Positions 63,250 to 64,000 of a stretch of 64,000 nt of DNA are shown piece by piece. This stretch comes from Geothermovivens sp964644845 (GTDB taxonomy: Bacteria; Zhuqueibacterota; Zhuqueibacteria; Oleimicrobiales; Geothermoviventaceae), in NCBI GenBank assembly GCA_964644845.1, contig CAZXXS010000109.1, forward strand, positions 1-64,000. Direction: 5' to 3'. The notes under the pieces were generated by a model, which saw only the letters and a list, made by a program, of their open reading frames with translations, had not been told where the DNA came from and did no database searches. Position 1 is the stretch's first letter. Each line of letters opens with the position of its first letter. The translations under genes were made by a program, and so were the position numbers.

Positions 63250-64000
63250 CCTGCGTGTAAATCTCGGTCCCCTCACCCTGCAAAATCCCGTCATGACGGC
63301 CTCGGGCACCTTTGGTTACGCCCAGGAGTTCGAGGATCTCGTCGCTTTTGAGCGGCTTGGAGCGGTGGTCACGAAAACAGTCACGCTGGAACCACGCCAG
63401 GGCAATCCACCTCCACGGATTGCCGAAACGCCCTGTGGCATGCTGAACTCGATTGGTCTGGCCAACGTAGGGGTGGAAACGTTTGTTCGGGAAAAGTTGC
63501 CTTTCCTTTCCGGTCTGGAAACGGCGGTGGTGGTGAACGTTGCAGGCAGAACCCAGGAGGAATTCGTCCGCATCGTCGAGCGGCTGGAACCCGAGGTGGG
63601 TTTCGACGCCTTTGAACTGAATTTTTCGTGTCCCAACGTGAGGGAAGGTGGTCTGGCTTTCAGCAGCAATCCCGACGTGACCTTGCGCGTGACTCAAGCC
63701 GTCCGCAGACTGACCCGACGCTGCTTGATCGTGAAGCTCACTCCCAACGTAACCGACATCGCGACCGTCGCCCAGGCGGCGGAGGACGGCGGTGCGGACG
63801 CCGTGTCGGCAATCAACACCGTCGTCGGGATGGCCGTGGATGTGTACACCCGCAAACCCAAACTGGCAACCGTCACGGGTGGGCTTTCAGGCCCAGCCAT
63901 TCGTCCGGTCGGTGTGGCCCGGGTGTGGCAAATCGCCCAGCGGGTGTCTGTGCCAGTCATCGGTATTGGCGGCATTGCCTCTGCCGAGGATGCGCTCGAG
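63239..64000 (+). CDS. pyrD: Dihydroorotate dehydrogenase type 1B, catalytic subunit (C-terminus cut by window edge)
   Basis: 254 residues are present and the frame is open to the last base. The N-terminal NPVMTASGTFGYAQEF, the substrate segment GMLNSIGLANVG, and the active-site loop NFSCPNV (catalytic Cys131) identify a class 1 dihydroorotate dehydrogenase; KLTPNVTD and GGLSGPAIRPVG bind FMN phosphate. The adjacent pyrK shows it is type 1B. TTG 63239 follows AGAGGT by about five bases and overlaps pyrK by 11 bp. It oxidises dihydroorotate to orotate in the cytoplasm. The last 50 or so residues lie outside the window. Confidence 0.95.
   Translation, partial: MKPDLRVNLGPLTLQNPVMTASGTFGYAQEFEDLVAFERLGAVVTKTVTLEPRQGNPPPRIAETPCGMLNSIGLANVGVETFVREKLPFLSGLETAVVVNVAGRTQEEFVRIVERLEPEVGFDAFELNFSCPNVREGGLAFSSNPDVTLRVTQAVRRLTRRCLIVKLTPNVTDIATVAQAAEDGGADAVSAINTVVGMAVDVYTRKPKLATVTGGLSGPAIRPVGVARVWQIAQRVSVPVIGIGGIASAEDALE

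Noticed and set aside
1..64000. tRNA, rRNA, CRISPR arrays, transposases or prophage
   Set aside because: I looked in the gaps for T-loop sequences, regularly spaced repeats and transposase motifs and found none. A tRNAscan or Infernal run would be decisive.

Overview
The window looks like chromosomal DNA from an uncultured Gram-negative bacterium of the Fibrobacteres-Chlorobi-Bacteroidetes (FCB) superphylum, perhaps a KSB1- or Calditrichota-like lineage. The placement rests on a large secreted protein ending in a type IX-style C-terminal sorting domain, a PorV-like outer-membrane protein, a DUF3160 protein, and the many lipoproteins and TPR envelope proteins. The phylum itself is inference. 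Promoters look like ordinary sigma-70 sites (TTGnnn, 17 bp, TAnnTT), not the TTTG/TAnnTTTG type of Bacteroidetes. There are no rRNA or tRNA genes, CRISPR arrays, transposases or phage genes that I can see.

Layout. 1-5.1 kb: partial DUF3160 protein (minus), then a small membrane protein and a sodium/solute symporter. 5.2-7.3 kb: GAF/HD-GYP protein and a lone receiver domain (minus). 7.6-8.5 kb: Dps-like ferritin plus cytochrome b5-like protein. 9-14.5 kb: ABC-class ATPase and a 1004-residue T9SS-type secreted protein with a strong terminator. 14.7-26.7 kb: Tat-exported sulfatase, DUF4846 protein and barrel-like neighbour, small membrane proteins, beta-propeller/phosphoesterase lipoprotein, GlpD and a HAD phosphatase. 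27.3-34.7 kb: DUF4332 protein, HerA-like ATPase, then an operon of heme-motif sensor kinase, sigma-54 activator and archaemetzincin. 34.9-43.9 kb: metallophosphoesterase, glycoside hydrolase, two related lipoproteins and a parvulin-like lipoprotein. 43.9-46.9 kb: decayed CBS-domain gene, KamA-family radical SAM enzyme with a palindrome-bearing leader, and perhaps a second decayed gene. 46.9-60.3 kb: dipeptide epimerase and DacB, adenylate cyclase, PorV/TPR protein, NusG-II protein, Gx transporter, DUF1992, sirtuin and a TPR-TonB lipoprotein. 60.7-64 kb: CoA-binding protein, then pyrK and a pyrD cut by the right edge.

How the genes fit together: most encode envelope, export, signalling (two-component, cyclic nucleotide, HD-GYP) and housekeeping functions (pyrimidine synthesis, murein peptide turnover, glycerol phosphate oxidation). 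Coding density is only about 76 percent by my sum of gene lengths, with about a dozen gaps over 500 bp. These gaps hold several short repeat or palindrome families, good promoters and at least one clear pseudogene. Starts were chosen by Shine-Dalgarno spacing; several are GTG or TTG. The first and last genes are truncated by the window.
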